A stretch of 64,000 nucleotides of DNA from Agarilytica sp033852165 (lineage in GTDB: Bacteria > Pseudomonadota > Gammaproteobacteria > Pseudomonadales > Cellvibrionaceae), in NCBI GenBank assembly GCA_033852165.1, contig JAWSUZ010000011.1:1-64000 (forward strand), written 5' to 3'. The notes beneath the pieces are model-generated. The model ran no database searches and was not told the DNA's origin. It saw only the letters and a list, made by a program, of their open reading frames with translations. The translations under genes and the position numbers were made by a program. Below are positions 45,439-55,232 of this stretch, one piece after another. Within the stretch, counting starts at the first letter, position 1. Every line of letters starts with the position of its first letter.

Positions 45439-46410
45439 TTATATATTGATGGCTTTGACGAGGTCCAGCATTGCTAGCGTTTCATTATTATCTTTTTGTT
45501 TCAAGCTTGTGTTGTTTAGGCCGACGTTTTCGAAGCCCATATTATCTATGCCCAATTCGTGTTCTGCGGCATTTGAGGAATGGGGGCCTGAGGGCAAGGG
45601 GGTTGAGCGATCGAGGGTTAGGCCTTCGAAATCGTAGCGGTCTTTATCGGCCAGTTGCGAGGGTGAAACCCGTTGCAATGCGCCAAAGATGGTTTCGACT
45701 CGGCCTGGATGTGTTTCTTCCCATCCACTGAGCATTTTTTTTATGGCTTGGCGTTGTAGGTTTTCTTGTGAGCCACAGAGGTTGCAGGGAATGATGGGGT
45801 AGCCTTTGTGGTAGGCCAGGTCTATGAGGTCTTTTTCTGGGCAGTTAAACAGTGGCCGTATGACGATATTGCGTTTGTCGTCGGCCAGAAGTTTGGGCGG
45901 CATGGCTTTTACGCGCCCGCCATAGAATAGGTTGAGGAATAAGGTTTCGACGACGTCGTCGCGATGATGGCCCAGGGCAATTTTGGTGGCGCCGATTTTT
46001 TCGGCAAAGCCGTATAAGGTACCGCGACGTAAACGGGAGCATAGTCCACAGGTGGTTTTACCTTCTGGTATGACGGACTTAACGACGCTGTAGGTATCTT
46101 TTTCGACGATGTGGTATTCAATGCCGAGCTTGTCTAGGTAGTTCGGCAATATGTGTTCAGGGTAGTCTGGTTGCTTTTGGTCCATGTTGACGGCGATAAG
46201 CTCAAATTTAACGGGCGATGCTTTTTGCAGAAGGCTTAGGATTTCTAGCATTCCGTATGAGTCTTTTCCGCCGGAAAGGCAAACCATTACTCGGTCGCCC
46301 TCTTCGATCATGTTGTATTCGAGGATGGCCTTTCCCACGTTATGGCGCATGCGTTTGAGCAATTGCTTGAGTGTTGGGCGGGTGTTGTGTTCTGTTGCTT
46401 CCACGTTCAA
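45439..46410 (-). CDS. ttcA: tRNA 2-thiocytidine(32) synthetase TtcA
   Basis: PP-loop ATPase that thiolates C32 of some tRNAs using an iron–sulfur cluster. Motifs: CLSGGKDSYGML (about 44–55), CGLCSRLRRGTLY with two cysteines, GHHRDDVVETL and IPCNLCGSQENLQR. 323 residues; the last 45 (LGIDNMGFENVGLNNTSLKQ onward) form an asparagine-rich tail beyond the usual end. TTG start with AGG upstream. Confidence 0.95.
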   Translation of the reverse strand: MNVEATEHNTRPTLKQLLKRMRHNVGKAILEYNMIEEGDRVMVCLSGGKDSYGMLEILSLLQKASPVKFELIAVNMDQKQPDYPEHILPNYLDKLGIEYHIVEKDTYSVVKSVIPEGKTTCGLCSRLRRGTLYGFAEKIGATKIALGHHRDDVVETLFLNLFYGGRVKAMPPKLLADDKRNIVIRPLFNCPEKDLIDLAYHKGYPIIPCNLCGSQENLQRQAIKKMLSGWEETHPGRVETIFGALQRVSPSQLADKDRYDFEGLTLDRSTPLPSGPHSSNAAEHELGIDNMGFENVGLNNTSLKQKDNNETLAMLDLVKAINI

Positions 46411-46767
46411 AGAGCTAACCTATTTATACCGTTTTTGACGGGCGCTATTGTACGGATTTTATCCGCTGTGTGGAAACACGAAGTTCACCCTTTGCCGCCG
46501 TTTTTCTTCTGCAGAGGAAAAGCTGTGCCGATCCCTTTGCCTATCTCTGCTGTTGAGGCAGGTTTGTTCCGTCAGTGGTGTTCAATTTGCGCCCAAACGC
46601 TCACAATTTCTTCGCCCTCCCCTTATGTTCCCTGGATTTAGCTGTGTTTTGAAAAGCAGGCATAGGTTTTGCTCTGTCTCTTACAGAATTCAATTTTTAC
46701 GGGGTTTCAGCCTTAGTCGCTGACTTCGTAAACGGGTTAAAAATTAGCGGCAAGGCCGTTAGGGGAA
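46411..46767. other. Divergent intergenic region ttcA / PilZ gene
   Basis: No gene, repeat or RNA recognised in about 357 bp; it must hold promoters for both neighbours. Confidence 0.5.
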
Positions 46768-47502
46768 ATGTACATCGTGCTCGATTTGTCTGATAAAGAT
46801 TTACTGTCTGCGTTACTCGATGCTCAACAACACCATAAGATGGTGAAGGTGTATTTGCCAGACGGCAATCAGCCCCTCAATAGCACGGTTTTGGGGTTTG
46901 ACTATTTCGAGCGCTCGATTCTGCTCGATTCGTTGACACCCCCACTGGGTAAGCAAAAGCTCAAAACTTTGGAAAAAACGCCCTTTTGGATTCAGTTGCG
47001 CCACGAGAATCGATACCTCAATCTTTTTTGTGTGGTGGATGAGTATCAATATGATCTTTACACCTTAAAAATACTCCAGCACGAGTTCACGGATAATCAA
47101 CGCTGGTTTTCGCGTATTCGCTTCGAGGTGAGAAAGGGGCCGCAGCTCTCTGTCGACCTTCCTCATGAGCTGCCTATTAAGGGCTACATTCGAGACCTCA
47201 GCGCTCACGGTGCGTTGGTGGAGTTTTATGGTAATGATATTCGCGATCAACTTGAGGACAGGAAGGTATGCGATTGCCGTTTGCGCTTTAATGAGTTGTT
47301 TGATGTGGCGTTGAAGGCTGATATCAAGCAGCTGACGTTTGCGAGACGACCTTCTTGCCATTCTCAACTGCGTTTGATGTTTACTTCTCATTCCAGCGTG
47401 ACGTTTAGTCAGTTGGAAAATTTTATTGAAGCTTTTAATGAAGAGCCCTATTCCCATTTGTTTGCGAATAAGTCGATGTTTAAACAAGCGCATATTGCTT
47501 AA
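46768..47502 (+). CDS. YcgR-like PilZ domain protein
   Basis: 244 residues. The N-terminal 110 residues resemble a YcgR-N (PilZN) barrel; the C-terminal part is PilZ with the c-di-GMP motif RWFSR (R112, R116) and DLSAHG (143–148), both complete. YcgR binds c-di-GMP and brakes the flagellar motor; by analogy this could link the GGDEF/EAL enzymes here to motility. The gene is not in a flagellar operon, so other targets are possible. Confidence 0.82.
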   Translation: MYIVLDLSDKDLLSALLDAQQHHKMVKVYLPDGNQPLNSTVLGFDYFERSILLDSLTPPLGKQKLKTLEKTPFWIQLRHENRYLNLFCVVDEYQYDLYTLKILQHEFTDNQRWFSRIRFEVRKGPQLSVDLPHELPIKGYIRDLSAHGALVEFYGNDIRDQLEDRKVCDCRLRFNELFDVALKADIKQLTFARRPSCHSQLRLMFTSHSSVTFSQLENFIEAFNEEPYSHLFANKSMFKQAHIA

Positions 47503-47507
47503 AAGAT

Positions 47508-47592
47508 GGGGGACGGGAGACGGGAAAGGAAAAAGAGGGAGACGGGCAATAGGGGACGGGAAAGGGAAAAGAGGGGGACGGGAAACGGGAAT
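47508..47592 (+). repeat. G-rich heptad repeat array
   Basis: GGGGACGGGAGACGGGAAAGG-type units beginning 6 bp after the PilZ stop codon. Same family as the arrays at 1–152, 13940–14140 and 22449–22486, and again G-rich in the sense of the upstream gene. Confidence 0.9.
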
Positions 47593-47683
47593 AGTAAGAA
47601 TATAACGGGGCGGTGTCATATTGCGTGGTAGGCGCTAGAATGGGCGACACGATTTTTACTTCCGGAATTCCTTAGGCTGCCTT

Positions 47684-48994
47684 GTGACCGATCAACGATT
47701 ATCCTCTGAAGAAATACTTGCCCTCGATAAACAACATGTATGGCACCCCTACTCGCGCTGTAATAGTGATTTGCCGATATTCCCGGTGGAATCTGCTGAT
47801 GGTACGCATATTACGTTGACTAGTGGTGAGCGGCTTTACGATGGGATGTCTTCTTGGTGGAGTACGATCCATGGTTATAATCACCCGGAATTGAATGCGG
47901 CGGCGACTGGCCAACTTTCTCGTATGTCTCATGTTATGTTTGGTGGGCTGACGCACGAACCGGCGGTAAAGCTTGCTCAAACTTTAGCGAAGCTTAGCCC
48001 GGCTGGATTGGAACAGGTTTTTATTAGTGACTCAGGTTCTGTTGCGGTCGAGGTCGCTTTGAAAATGGCGCTGCAATATTGGAATTCGCTTGGAGAACAA
48101 CGGCAGTCTTTTCTGACGGTTAAAAACGGTTACCACGGCGATACTTTTGCGGCGATGTCGGTTTGTGATCCGGACACTGGGATGCATTCTCTTTACGCTG
48201 ATTTCGTCCAAAAAAATCATTTTGCTCCTGCGCCGCAAAGTCCTTTCGGCGGTGATTTTATCGAAAGCGATTTGGATGAGCTGACTCGGCTGGCCCACGC
48301 TCATCAAGGCGAAATCGCCGCTATCATTATTGAACCTATCGTCCAGGGCACTGGCGGTATGCGTTTTTATTCTCCAGAATATTTAACACGCGTGCGGGCG
48401 TTGTGCGACGATCTCGGTCTGTTATTAATCGCTGACGAAATCGCGACGGGCTTTGGCCGCACGGGGAAGTTATTCGCCTGTGAACACGCGGGTATCTCCC
48501 CGGATATTCTTTGTGTCGGAAAAGCCTTAACCGGCGGTTACATGAGCCTAGCCGCAACGCTGTGTAGCGAAAAGGTGGCCACGACGATTTGCGAAGGCGA
48601 AGCTGGTGTTTTTATGCACGGCCCAACGTTTATGGCCAACCCTCTCGCGTGTGCTATCGCCAATAAAAGCCTAGAGCTGTTAATTAAAAATGACTGGCAA
48701 CAACAGGTAAGTAACATTGAAAGCTGGTTAACGAAGGGCTTAGCTCGTTGCACCGAATTGGATAGTGTCGCAGACGTGCGCGTGCTCGGCGCTATTGGTG
48801 TTGTGGAACTTAAGCACCCTGTCGATATGAAAAAAGTCCAACCGTTGTTTGTGAAGCACGGAATATGGCTACGTCCGTTTGGAAAGTTAATTTACACGAT
48901 GCCTCCCTATATTTCTTCTGAAGAGGAGATTTCGTTTTTAACCCAGGGGATTTTTGATGTGTTGACGGATGAAGAATTTGCGGTGATTGACTAA
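47684..48994 (+). CDS. bioA: Adenosylmethionine–8-amino-7-oxononanoate aminotransferase
   Basis: Class III PLP aminotransferase of biotin synthesis (KAPA to DAPA using SAM as amino donor). 436 residues. WHPYSRCNSDLP near residue 20, GMSSWWSTIHGY (54–65), DEIATGFGRTG (D251 pairs with PLP nitrogen) and VGKALTGGYM (K280 Schiff base). GTG start. No other bio gene is nearby. Confidence 0.95.
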   Translation: MTDQRLSSEEILALDKQHVWHPYSRCNSDLPIFPVESADGTHITLTSGERLYDGMSSWWSTIHGYNHPELNAAATGQLSRMSHVMFGGLTHEPAVKLAQTLAKLSPAGLEQVFISDSGSVAVEVALKMALQYWNSLGEQRQSFLTVKNGYHGDTFAAMSVCDPDTGMHSLYADFVQKNHFAPAPQSPFGGDFIESDLDELTRLAHAHQGEIAAIIIEPIVQGTGGMRFYSPEYLTRVRALCDDLGLLLIADEIATGFGRTGKLFACEHAGISPDILCVGKALTGGYMSLAATLCSEKVATTICEGEAGVFMHGPTFMANPLACAIANKSLELLIKNDWQQQVSNIESWLTKGLARCTELDSVADVRVLGAIGVVELKHPVDMKKVQPLFVKHGIWLRPFGKLIYTMPPYISSEEEISFLTQGIFDVLTDEEFAVID

Positions 48995-49205
48995 ACCAAT
49001 ATTTTCTCTTCATAATCAGGTGGCTACTGGCAACAATTTTAAACCGCCATCTTCACATCACCCGATATCTTTACTTGGAATAACCGGGCGCCCGTAGCAC
49101 CCAGCGCTGCAAATCTGATATTTTTGAATTCGCTTCCGCCAACCGCAGTTTGTCGACGAACACGAATTTAAATTCTGGTTTAGAATAAAGGAAAAAATCC
49201 GCACG

Positions 49206-50897
49206 TCAATGTAAATTCAAAGGGTACACTGCTCGCACAGTTTTACCTCCATTAGAATATTCCATGGTCGAGCAAAGACGTTTCAACAACGGTAATCCAC
49301 GCCCATGAGATTCCGAGTTCTCATCCACGCTCTCAACAAAATTCGAATAATCAAATCCCTTACCACTATCCGTTAAAATCAACTCCACATAGTTGGATTC
49401 AGCCTTGTTAAAGCTAAATTCAAGATCAATACAATGTCCCTGAATATTCTTCAAACGCTTGGCCCGTAAACGATAATATTCCTCAAATCCATCAGCGGTA
49501 TTCTTAAGACTCGAACTCAGACCCAAAACGCCATGCTCCAAGGCATTACTGTACAACTCGCTGACAATTGTAAATATCTGCTCCCGGTGAAGTTCTATTC
49601 CCTGAATCCCTCCCACAAAAACCATGATTTGATCAACGATGCTCGTATTCGATAGCTCTTCGTTTTCCAATCGCATTGTAAAGCGCCATGGAAAGGAATC
49701 GGCCTCGTGAAACTTCTCCTTAATATTGACCACTTCATCCGTTTCTCTATCGCGGTGCTCTAGTTCGCCCGCTTTAATCTCGACAACGGAAATATCATCA
49801 TTACGATCACCGGCTTCATAAGCATGGACTCGATCTATCAACGCTTGTAACAGGTTTTCTTCTCCTGACAACAAGACTTCTTTGATTCCATCGATACCAA
49901 ACTCCTCTCCGTCTTGGTTCGTCGCTTCATTAACACCATCGGTGTAAATATAAAACGTATCGTTATCACTCAATTCTAGAAGTAAAGGTGTTTCATCAAA
50001 CTCCTCTTCCTCCAAAATACCCAGCGGCATATATTCAGAAGGAATGTGCTCGATGGTTTGAAGGTCTTTGTTGAATCGAAGTACGTCGTTCATTCCACCC
50101 GCCCACAACGAAAGCGAGCGACCTTTGCTGTCGAGATAACAAATTGCGCAACAGAAAAACATGTTTTCCGGCAACAGTTCAACCAATGACCGGTTAATAT
50201 CTTTCGCGAGCAACCCCACACTTGTTTGTAAGGCCGACAAACGATAAAAGATCTCCGTCACGGGCAATGTGCCAATCGATGCGGCCAATCCATGTCCGGT
50301 AAAATCACCCACTAAGCTATACACACCGCCAGAGGGAGACGGTGCTTCTAAGGCTATGTCACCATTAAACATCGACATTGGCGAGGTGTATTTTTTTACG
50401 TTTGTACAATCTGTTTTTACGCGATGCGCGCCACGTTCAAAAATCCTTTCGACGATGACGTGCTCTCGATCCATCACTTGTTTATGGTATTCGAGCTGTT
50501 TATTTGCACGAGATAAGGAAACATAGAGCTCTCGTGTACGGCCATGGGCATTTATTTTTGCTAATAATACGCTGACATTCACGGGCTTCGGCACAAAATC
50601 ATCACCGCCCGCATCAAGGCATTGAGACAATACGTCGAGATCATCCATCGCGGTCACAAAAATGATCGGCACAAATCGATCCGGGTGCTCTTTTTTGATG
50701 CTCTCTGTGGCCTGCATCCCATCCATATGAGGCATGGATACATCCATTAAAATCAAATCAATACTTTCATCTTCTCGAATAGCTTCGCACGCTTCTATTC
50801 CGTTTTTTGCCTCTAGAAATTCGTAACCTTCATCCATAAGAATACAACCGAGTAATTCTCGGTTATATTCATGGTCATCGACAATCAGTATTTTCAT
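49206..50897 (-). CDS. Response regulator–PP2C phosphatase–HATPase (HsbR/CrsR-like)
   Basis: 563 residues in three parts: a receiver (about 1–120; D7, D8, phosphoacceptor D52 in LILMDVSMPHMDG), a SpoIIE/PP2C phosphatase (about 170–380; LVGDFTGHGLAASIG and DDISVVEIK) and a C-terminal anti-sigma-type ATPase (about 410–560; IVSELYSNALEHG and LTDSGKGFDYS). The same order occurs in Pseudomonas HsbR and Shewanella CrsR, which switch a STAS partner between phosphorylation states. The next gene upstream encodes a STAS protein. Confidence 0.9.
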   Translation of the reverse strand: MKILIVDDHEYNRELLGCILMDEGYEFLEAKNGIEACEAIREDESIDLILMDVSMPHMDGMQATESIKKEHPDRFVPIIFVTAMDDLDVLSQCLDAGGDDFVPKPVNVSVLLAKINAHGRTRELYVSLSRANKQLEYHKQVMDREHVIVERIFERGAHRVKTDCTNVKKYTSPMSMFNGDIALEAPSPSGGVYSLVGDFTGHGLAASIGTLPVTEIFYRLSALQTSVGLLAKDINRSLVELLPENMFFCCAICYLDSKGRSLSLWAGGMNDVLRFNKDLQTIEHIPSEYMPLGILEEEEFDETPLLLELSDNDTFYIYTDGVNEATNQDGEEFGIDGIKEVLLSGEENLLQALIDRVHAYEAGDRNDDISVVEIKAGELEHRDRETDEVVNIKEKFHEADSFPWRFTMRLENEELSNTSIVDQIMVFVGGIQGIELHREQIFTIVSELYSNALEHGVLGLSSSLKNTADGFEEYYRLRAKRLKNIQGHCIDLEFSFNKAESNYVELILTDSGKGFDYSNFVESVDENSESHGRGLPLLKRLCSTMEYSNGGKTVRAVYPLNLH

Positions 50898-50941
50898 AAT
50901 TCAATTTTCGACTTTCGGTTTGCGACCTTCGATTTTTTGAT

Positions 50942-51247
50942 TTAAGAAATATCGAACTTTTTGTCAAAGCGCGAGATACTGAATATTTTACGAATTTGTT
51001 CGTTGGTATTCACCAGTTTCACTTTCGTTTCTTTCTTTTCAAAAAAACTACGGGAGTTAATCAGCATTCCCAACGCCGAACTGTCGATATAGCGTGTATT
51101 GCTAAAGTCTATATTGACAATTTTCGACTTTACCTCAGTCAACGCTTCATAACACTTTCGAAACGGACCAACCGATTCGAAATCAAAGCGTTCATCCAGT
51201 TTAATTGTTACTCCACCACTTTCAGATTGTTCTAATCGAATAGACAA
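50942..51247 (-). CDS. STAS anti-sigma factor antagonist (HsbA/CrsA-like)
   Basis: 101 residues, STAS fold. The phosphorylatable serine lies in YIDSSALGMLI (S56 by alignment to SpoIIAA). TTG start supported by GGAGG seven bases upstream. Partner of the phosphatase/kinase encoded 44 bp downstream. In Pseudomonas HsbA binds FlgM and a diguanylate cyclase; whether that holds here is untested. Confidence 0.9.
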   Translation of the reverse strand: MSIRLEQSESGGVTIKLDERFDFESVGPFRKCYEALTEVKSKIVNIDFSNTRYIDSSALGMLINSRSFFEKKETKVKLVNTNEQIRKIFSISRFDKKFDIS

Positions 51248-51341
51248 AAGACTACCTCCAATTCATGTTCATTAGCATCATTTATCGTTTGCACTGCATA
51301 CTCTTTCATTAGTCATTTGTGTACGAGGAGACGTTCGCAAG

Positions 51342-52493
51342 CTAATACAGTTCAATATCATCACCTGCATTTTGCTCTGCTACTCCAAGTGAAAAATCTT
51401 TAACATTGTTAAGTTCTTGTAACACGGCTTCCAAGGCTGCCGATATACGCTGTTCACTCGTGATTTTGCTCTGATAGACCGCCAAGGTCTCAACCACATA
51501 ATGGGACGATGAAGTGATGTGTTTTGCGTATTGCGCCACGCGATCTGCCGATTGTAGAGCGGTGACAGCACGGCTCACCTCTGCATTAATTTCTTCTCCG
51601 ATGGCGGCGCCTTTTTCAACGCTATGCCCAATTTTTTCATTAACACGTTCTAACTCACTAAGCATAGCATCGAGATGACCTTTCGCATCAATTGCTATAT
51701 TCATATCCAGCGATGCAATTTCCCCGACAACTTTTTCAACATTTGTCACGGTCGCTTTCGCGGTTTGCGCGCGCTCTCGAATTTGTTCGCTTAGTTCATT
51801 GGAGGTTTGTGAAAGTTTTCTCACTTCGTCGGCAACTACGGCAAAGCCTCTTCCTGCTTCGCCCGCCCGCGCGGCTTCAATCGCGGCATTTAGTGCCAAT
51901 AAGTTTGTTTGATCGGCAATGCCTCTAATAGAGTCAATCAAACCAAACATGCCGTCTAAGTGTATTACCATGTCTTGTATATTGTGGACGGCCAGTACGC
52001 TCTTTTCGCTGATATCAACAAATAGTTTCACATAATCGTCAAGGATCTCGCCCACTTCATTTGCAAATTGTTTTAGCGTGACTTCGTCTCCATCGGATTT
52101 TGAAGAGGAGAGCTGATCAACAATCCCCATCATCAAATCTTTGCCCGCATTGGCCGAATCTGACAGTCCTTGGAAACTTGTGTGTAATCTAATACTAGAA
52201 TCTTCGACTAAATGCTGAATTTGATTGGCGACATCTTCTAGGTCTTTACACACTGGGGTAAGCTTTTCATCAAGCGCACCAGTCACATCTCGCAACAATC
52301 CAATAGAGACCTCTTGGTCATCTTGATCATCATCTAGGTTGTCTGTTTGAGAATAAAATAGAAATGCGGCAACACCCACCAAAAACGGAGACACCAATGC
52401 CGCCGCCAAGTGTGATTCAAGCCAGTAACTAATCCCAATACCCACAACCGATATGACAAAGAGCACTCCCACCCGAGACCAATGGTTTTGCAC
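51342..52493 (-). CDS. Methyl-accepting chemotaxis protein
   Basis: 383 residues: two close membrane segments (about 7–24 and 29–47) with almost no periplasmic part, then a cytoplasmic signalling domain with the conserved hairpin tip DQTNLLALNAAIEAARAGE and GRGFAVVADEVRKLSQTS. No HAMP or ligand-binding domain, so input is probably membrane-based or from partner proteins. GTG start with GGAG upstream. Upstream of the STAS gene in the same direction (94-bp gap), possibly one operon. Confidence 0.92.
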   Translation of the reverse strand: MQNHWSRVGVLFVISVVGIGISYWLESHLAAALVSPFLVGVAAFLFYSQTDNLDDDQDDQEVSIGLLRDVTGALDEKLTPVCKDLEDVANQIQHLVEDSSIRLHTSFQGLSDSANAGKDLMMGIVDQLSSSKSDGDEVTLKQFANEVGEILDDYVKLFVDISEKSVLAVHNIQDMVIHLDGMFGLIDSIRGIADQTNLLALNAAIEAARAGEAGRGFAVVADEVRKLSQTSNELSEQIRERAQTAKATVTNVEKVVGEIASLDMNIAIDAKGHLDAMLSELERVNEKIGHSVEKGAAIGEEINAEVSRAVTALQSADRVAQYAKHITSSSHYVVETLAVYQSKITSEQRISAALEAVLQELNNVKDFSLGVAEQNAGDDIELY

Positions 52494-52847
52494 TAGTCAT
52501 CTCCAGTTTTTTTCGAGAAAATAAGGACTTACCGTTATAGCCTAGTCGTGGTTCGCGGGCTTCGCCAGTATGGCTTATGCCCTAAAAAGACAAACGAGCC
52601 GCCAATTTCAGGGCGTATTTTAGGAGGATGAAGAATGTGGGCGTTATGCGGGCTGTCGAGACGAAAAAGCCGCCTGGGCGGCGGCTTTTTACATGTTTGG
52701 AACTGCGCCAATTTTTGCTCTGGGAGTTTTATTGCGGGACACTCAGGGCTGTTTGTTAAGCTACGCCTTAGGCTATTTTTTATGAACGCTCCGAAGCACT
52801 CTGGGCAGTTTATTTCGAAGCGTTCTAGGCCGTTGAACTACGTTTAC
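52494..52847. other. Intergenic region with terminator between trpS and MCP
   Basis: Holds the hairpin terminator at 52664–52690; the rest shows no gene. TCTGGGCAG/CTCAGGGC-like words recur loosely near 52730–52830. Confidence 0.55.
52664..52690. terminator. Rho-independent terminator (bidirectional)
   Basis: AAAAAGCCGCC/GGCGGCTTTTT stem with a TGGGC loop. T runs on both strands; likely ends the trpS transcript 158 bp after its stop. Confidence 0.88.
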
Positions 52848-53852
52848 TTATAAGGGGCGAATGCCAACCGCTCGGCGTACTTTATTCATTAGCGGTACGC
52901 TATATTCTCGTGCTTTTTGGGCGCCTTCTTGAAGGATTTTCTCTATCGATGAAGGGTCTTCCATGTAGGCTTGGTAGCGTTCACGTGCTGGTGCTATTTC
53001 TTGATTAACAAGTTCAAACAATTGTTTTTTAGCTTCGCCCCACGCTATGCCATTTTCAAATGCCTTGTGCATTTCGGCGGTTTGACCTTCTGTTGCAAAC
53101 GCTTTCCACACTTCGAATACGATTGAGTCTTCTGGGTCTTTGGGTTCACCCGGCTCTAATAAATTGGTTTTGATTTTATTGATGTGCTTTTTCAATTGTT
53201 TTTCGGTTAAAAAGATCGGAATCGTGTTGTTGTAACTTTTACTCATTTTACGACCGTCTAAACCTTTTAGTACCGCCACTTTGTCGTCGACTACGGCTTG
53301 CGGTAAAACAAATATTTCTCCGAAGTGGTGATTAAAGCGCTGGGCAATATCTCGCGCCATTTCCAAATGTTGAGTCTGGTCGCGGCCAACAGGCACTTTA
53401 TGGGCGTTAAAAATCAATATGTCTGCGGCCATCAGAACAGGATAGCTGTATAAGCCCATGGTGACGCCAAAATCGGTGTCTTCACCATCTTCTGCATTTT
53501 TATCCACGGCGGCTTTGTAAGCGACTGCGCGATTCATTAGCCCTTTGGCTGTCATGCATGAGATTGTCCAAGACAATTCGCTAATTTCAGGTATATCTGA
53601 CTGACGGTAAAATACGGTTTTATCAGGGTTTAAACCTAGCGCGAGCCAACTCGCGGCGATTTCTTTTGTCGACTGATGGATATGATCCGGGTCGTGGCAT
53701 TTAATCTGAGCGTGTAGATCCGCGAGGAAGAGGAAGGATTCAACATTATCGTCTTGGCTGGCTGCAACTGCAGGTCGAATCGCTCCGACATAGTTGCCTA
53801 GGTGTGGTGTGCCTGTGGTCGTAATTCCTGTTAGGACTCTATTATTGTTCAT
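52848..53852 (-). CDS. trpS: Tryptophanyl-tRNA synthetase
   Basis: Class I synthetase, 334 residues. HIGH-type motif TPHLGNYVG (15–23), KMSKS at 202–206, and LMAADILIFNAHKVPVGRDQ in the Rossmann core. Charges tRNA-Trp in the cytosol. Downstream of the DUF3524 gene with a 99-bp gap. Confidence 0.97.
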   Translation of the reverse strand: MNNNRVLTGITTTGTPHLGNYVGAIRPAVAASQDDNVESFLFLADLHAQIKCHDPDHIHQSTKEIAASWLALGLNPDKTVFYRQSDIPEISELSWTISCMTAKGLMNRAVAYKAAVDKNAEDGEDTDFGVTMGLYSYPVLMAADILIFNAHKVPVGRDQTQHLEMARDIAQRFNHHFGEIFVLPQAVVDDKVAVLKGLDGRKMSKSYNNTIPIFLTEKQLKKHINKIKTNLLEPGEPKDPEDSIVFEVWKAFATEGQTAEMHKAFENGIAWGEAKKQLFELVNQEIAPARERYQAYMEDPSSIEKILQEGAQKAREYSVPLMNKVRRAVGIRPL

Positions 53853-53951
53853 GTTTTCTCCGGCTCGCTCTATGTGTTCTACGCGCGATTTTCTATTCGC
53901 GAAAAGGGCCGCATGATACCGCTGAAGATGTGAATTGAACAGGAAAGTCGC

Positions 53952-55205
53952 TTACGTGTTGAGATTAGGCGAATGCTTGGGCGGTTCGGCCAAGGCCTCA
54001 AACACGCCCCGATACCCAGTCGATACATTTTTGAGTAGAAAAGCCGATACCGTTGGTACGACAACTTTTGGGTTCTGAAGCATACCGAGTACTTTTTTGA
54101 CCATCGATTGCGCTTCTTGCTCAATATCAACAGAGCTGTGATACAGGTAATCACTTGTGAAAACTTCTGGGTATACCAGGCGGTTCGGTAATAAGGGTAT
54201 GCAGCCACTTGCCACTGCCTCTAATACTGAAAGCCCCTGAAAGTCGTGGATAGACGTCGACAGTACGTAGTGAGAACCTGCTAGCACTTGTTGGTATTCG
54301 CCTTTGGACTCAATATAGCCCCACTGCCCCAGCCAATTTCTTTCGGTTAACTGCTTTTTGATCGCTTCGAATTCCTTGGGTTTGCTGCGAAACGATTGTC
54401 CGAGAATATGAAAGGTAAAGCTCTGCTCGGATGGCAGTGCGTTGATGAAGGCGAGTAGGCGATCCGGCCCTTTGTCGTATTCCCAGCGGTGGTTCCAGAC
54501 AAACGTGGTGGATTTTGGATCTGTTGGCTGGGTTCTGCCATCCCGTTTTTGCTGCTCTGGTTGTTTTGCCTCTGGTTGTTGCGGCCCTGCTTTTTGCACC
54601 TCTGAAAGCAACCCCACCGGGACCACACAGGATTTCCCCCGCAATAGCTTAGGAATATTATTGGGAATGCCGTCAGGGAGTTTTTTCATTAGTTCACTGA
54701 CGCCGGTGAGAAAGGTTTGTCGATTAAAGTCACTGTTAAAGCACAGGCTATCGGCAGCAAGTGCACTGTAGATCTGCACCATTTGAGGCTCGACGTTTTT
54801 TTGCCCTGCACTTTTCAATGCTGCACTCGATTCAGCTAGGCCCTTATTTGCTTTTTTGGGAGCGCTATTTTTTGCTCCTTGGGTACTCTCTGAAAGTGGG
54901 TAGGCAAACTGATTTTCATGAAAGTAAAGCAAGGTGGGAACACTGCACAGGCTTGGTACTAGACCGCGCAGGGTTGCCAAGTCGACCATTGAGGTTGCAA
55001 TGCAGAGATCGTAAGGCTGGGATATTACGTTTGCGGTGTCTTCACTTTGTGACCAGGTGAGGCTATTACCGCGTATACGCCAGCTAAAATAACGGGCAGG
55101 CAAGGTCAAGGTGGTCCAGTTATGTTCAGGAAATGCCTGATAAAGACCTTTACGCCAATAGGCATGGCTTGCGGCGTCATAGGCCGATAGCAGGAGAATT
55201 TTCAC
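53952..55205 (-). CDS. DUF3524 glycosyltransferase (tRNA-queuosine mannosyltransferase-like)
   Basis: 417 residues, GT-B family 4 type. The N-terminal half has the DUF3524 block: LCIATSMVDLATLRGLVPSL and LLYFHENQFAYPLSES. The C-terminal half is a glycosyl transferase group 1 domain (FVWNHRWEYDKGPDRLLAFI; VLSTSIHDFQGLSVLEAVAS). The animal relative QTMAN (GTDC1) mannosylates queuosine in tRNA-Asp. The bacterial function is not established here. Two low-complexity insertions rich in A, K, Q, P and E (about residues 108–140 and 213–235) interrupt the fold. GTG start. Confidence 0.82.
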   Translation of the reverse strand: MKILLLSAYDAASHAYWRKGLYQAFPEHNWTTLTLPARYFSWRIRGNSLTWSQSEDTANVISQPYDLCIATSMVDLATLRGLVPSLCSVPTLLYFHENQFAYPLSESTQGAKNSAPKKANKGLAESSAALKSAGQKNVEPQMVQIYSALAADSLCFNSDFNRQTFLTGVSELMKKLPDGIPNNIPKLLRGKSCVVPVGLLSEVQKAGPQQPEAKQPEQQKRDGRTQPTDPKSTTFVWNHRWEYDKGPDRLLAFINALPSEQSFTFHILGQSFRSKPKEFEAIKKQLTERNWLGQWGYIESKGEYQQVLAGSHYVLSTSIHDFQGLSVLEAVASGCIPLLPNRLVYPEVFTSDYLYHSSVDIEQEAQSMVKKVLGMLQNPKVVVPTVSAFLLKNVSTGYRGVFEALAEPPKHSPNLNT

Positions 55206-55232
55206 GAACTTAGGCCAATGACGATGAAAACT

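Noticed and set aside
49206..50897. Stand-alone sensor kinase
   Set aside because: The ATPase part is of the anti-sigma (SpoIIAB/RsbW) type with no histidine-phosphotransfer helix; a partner-switching protein fits better.
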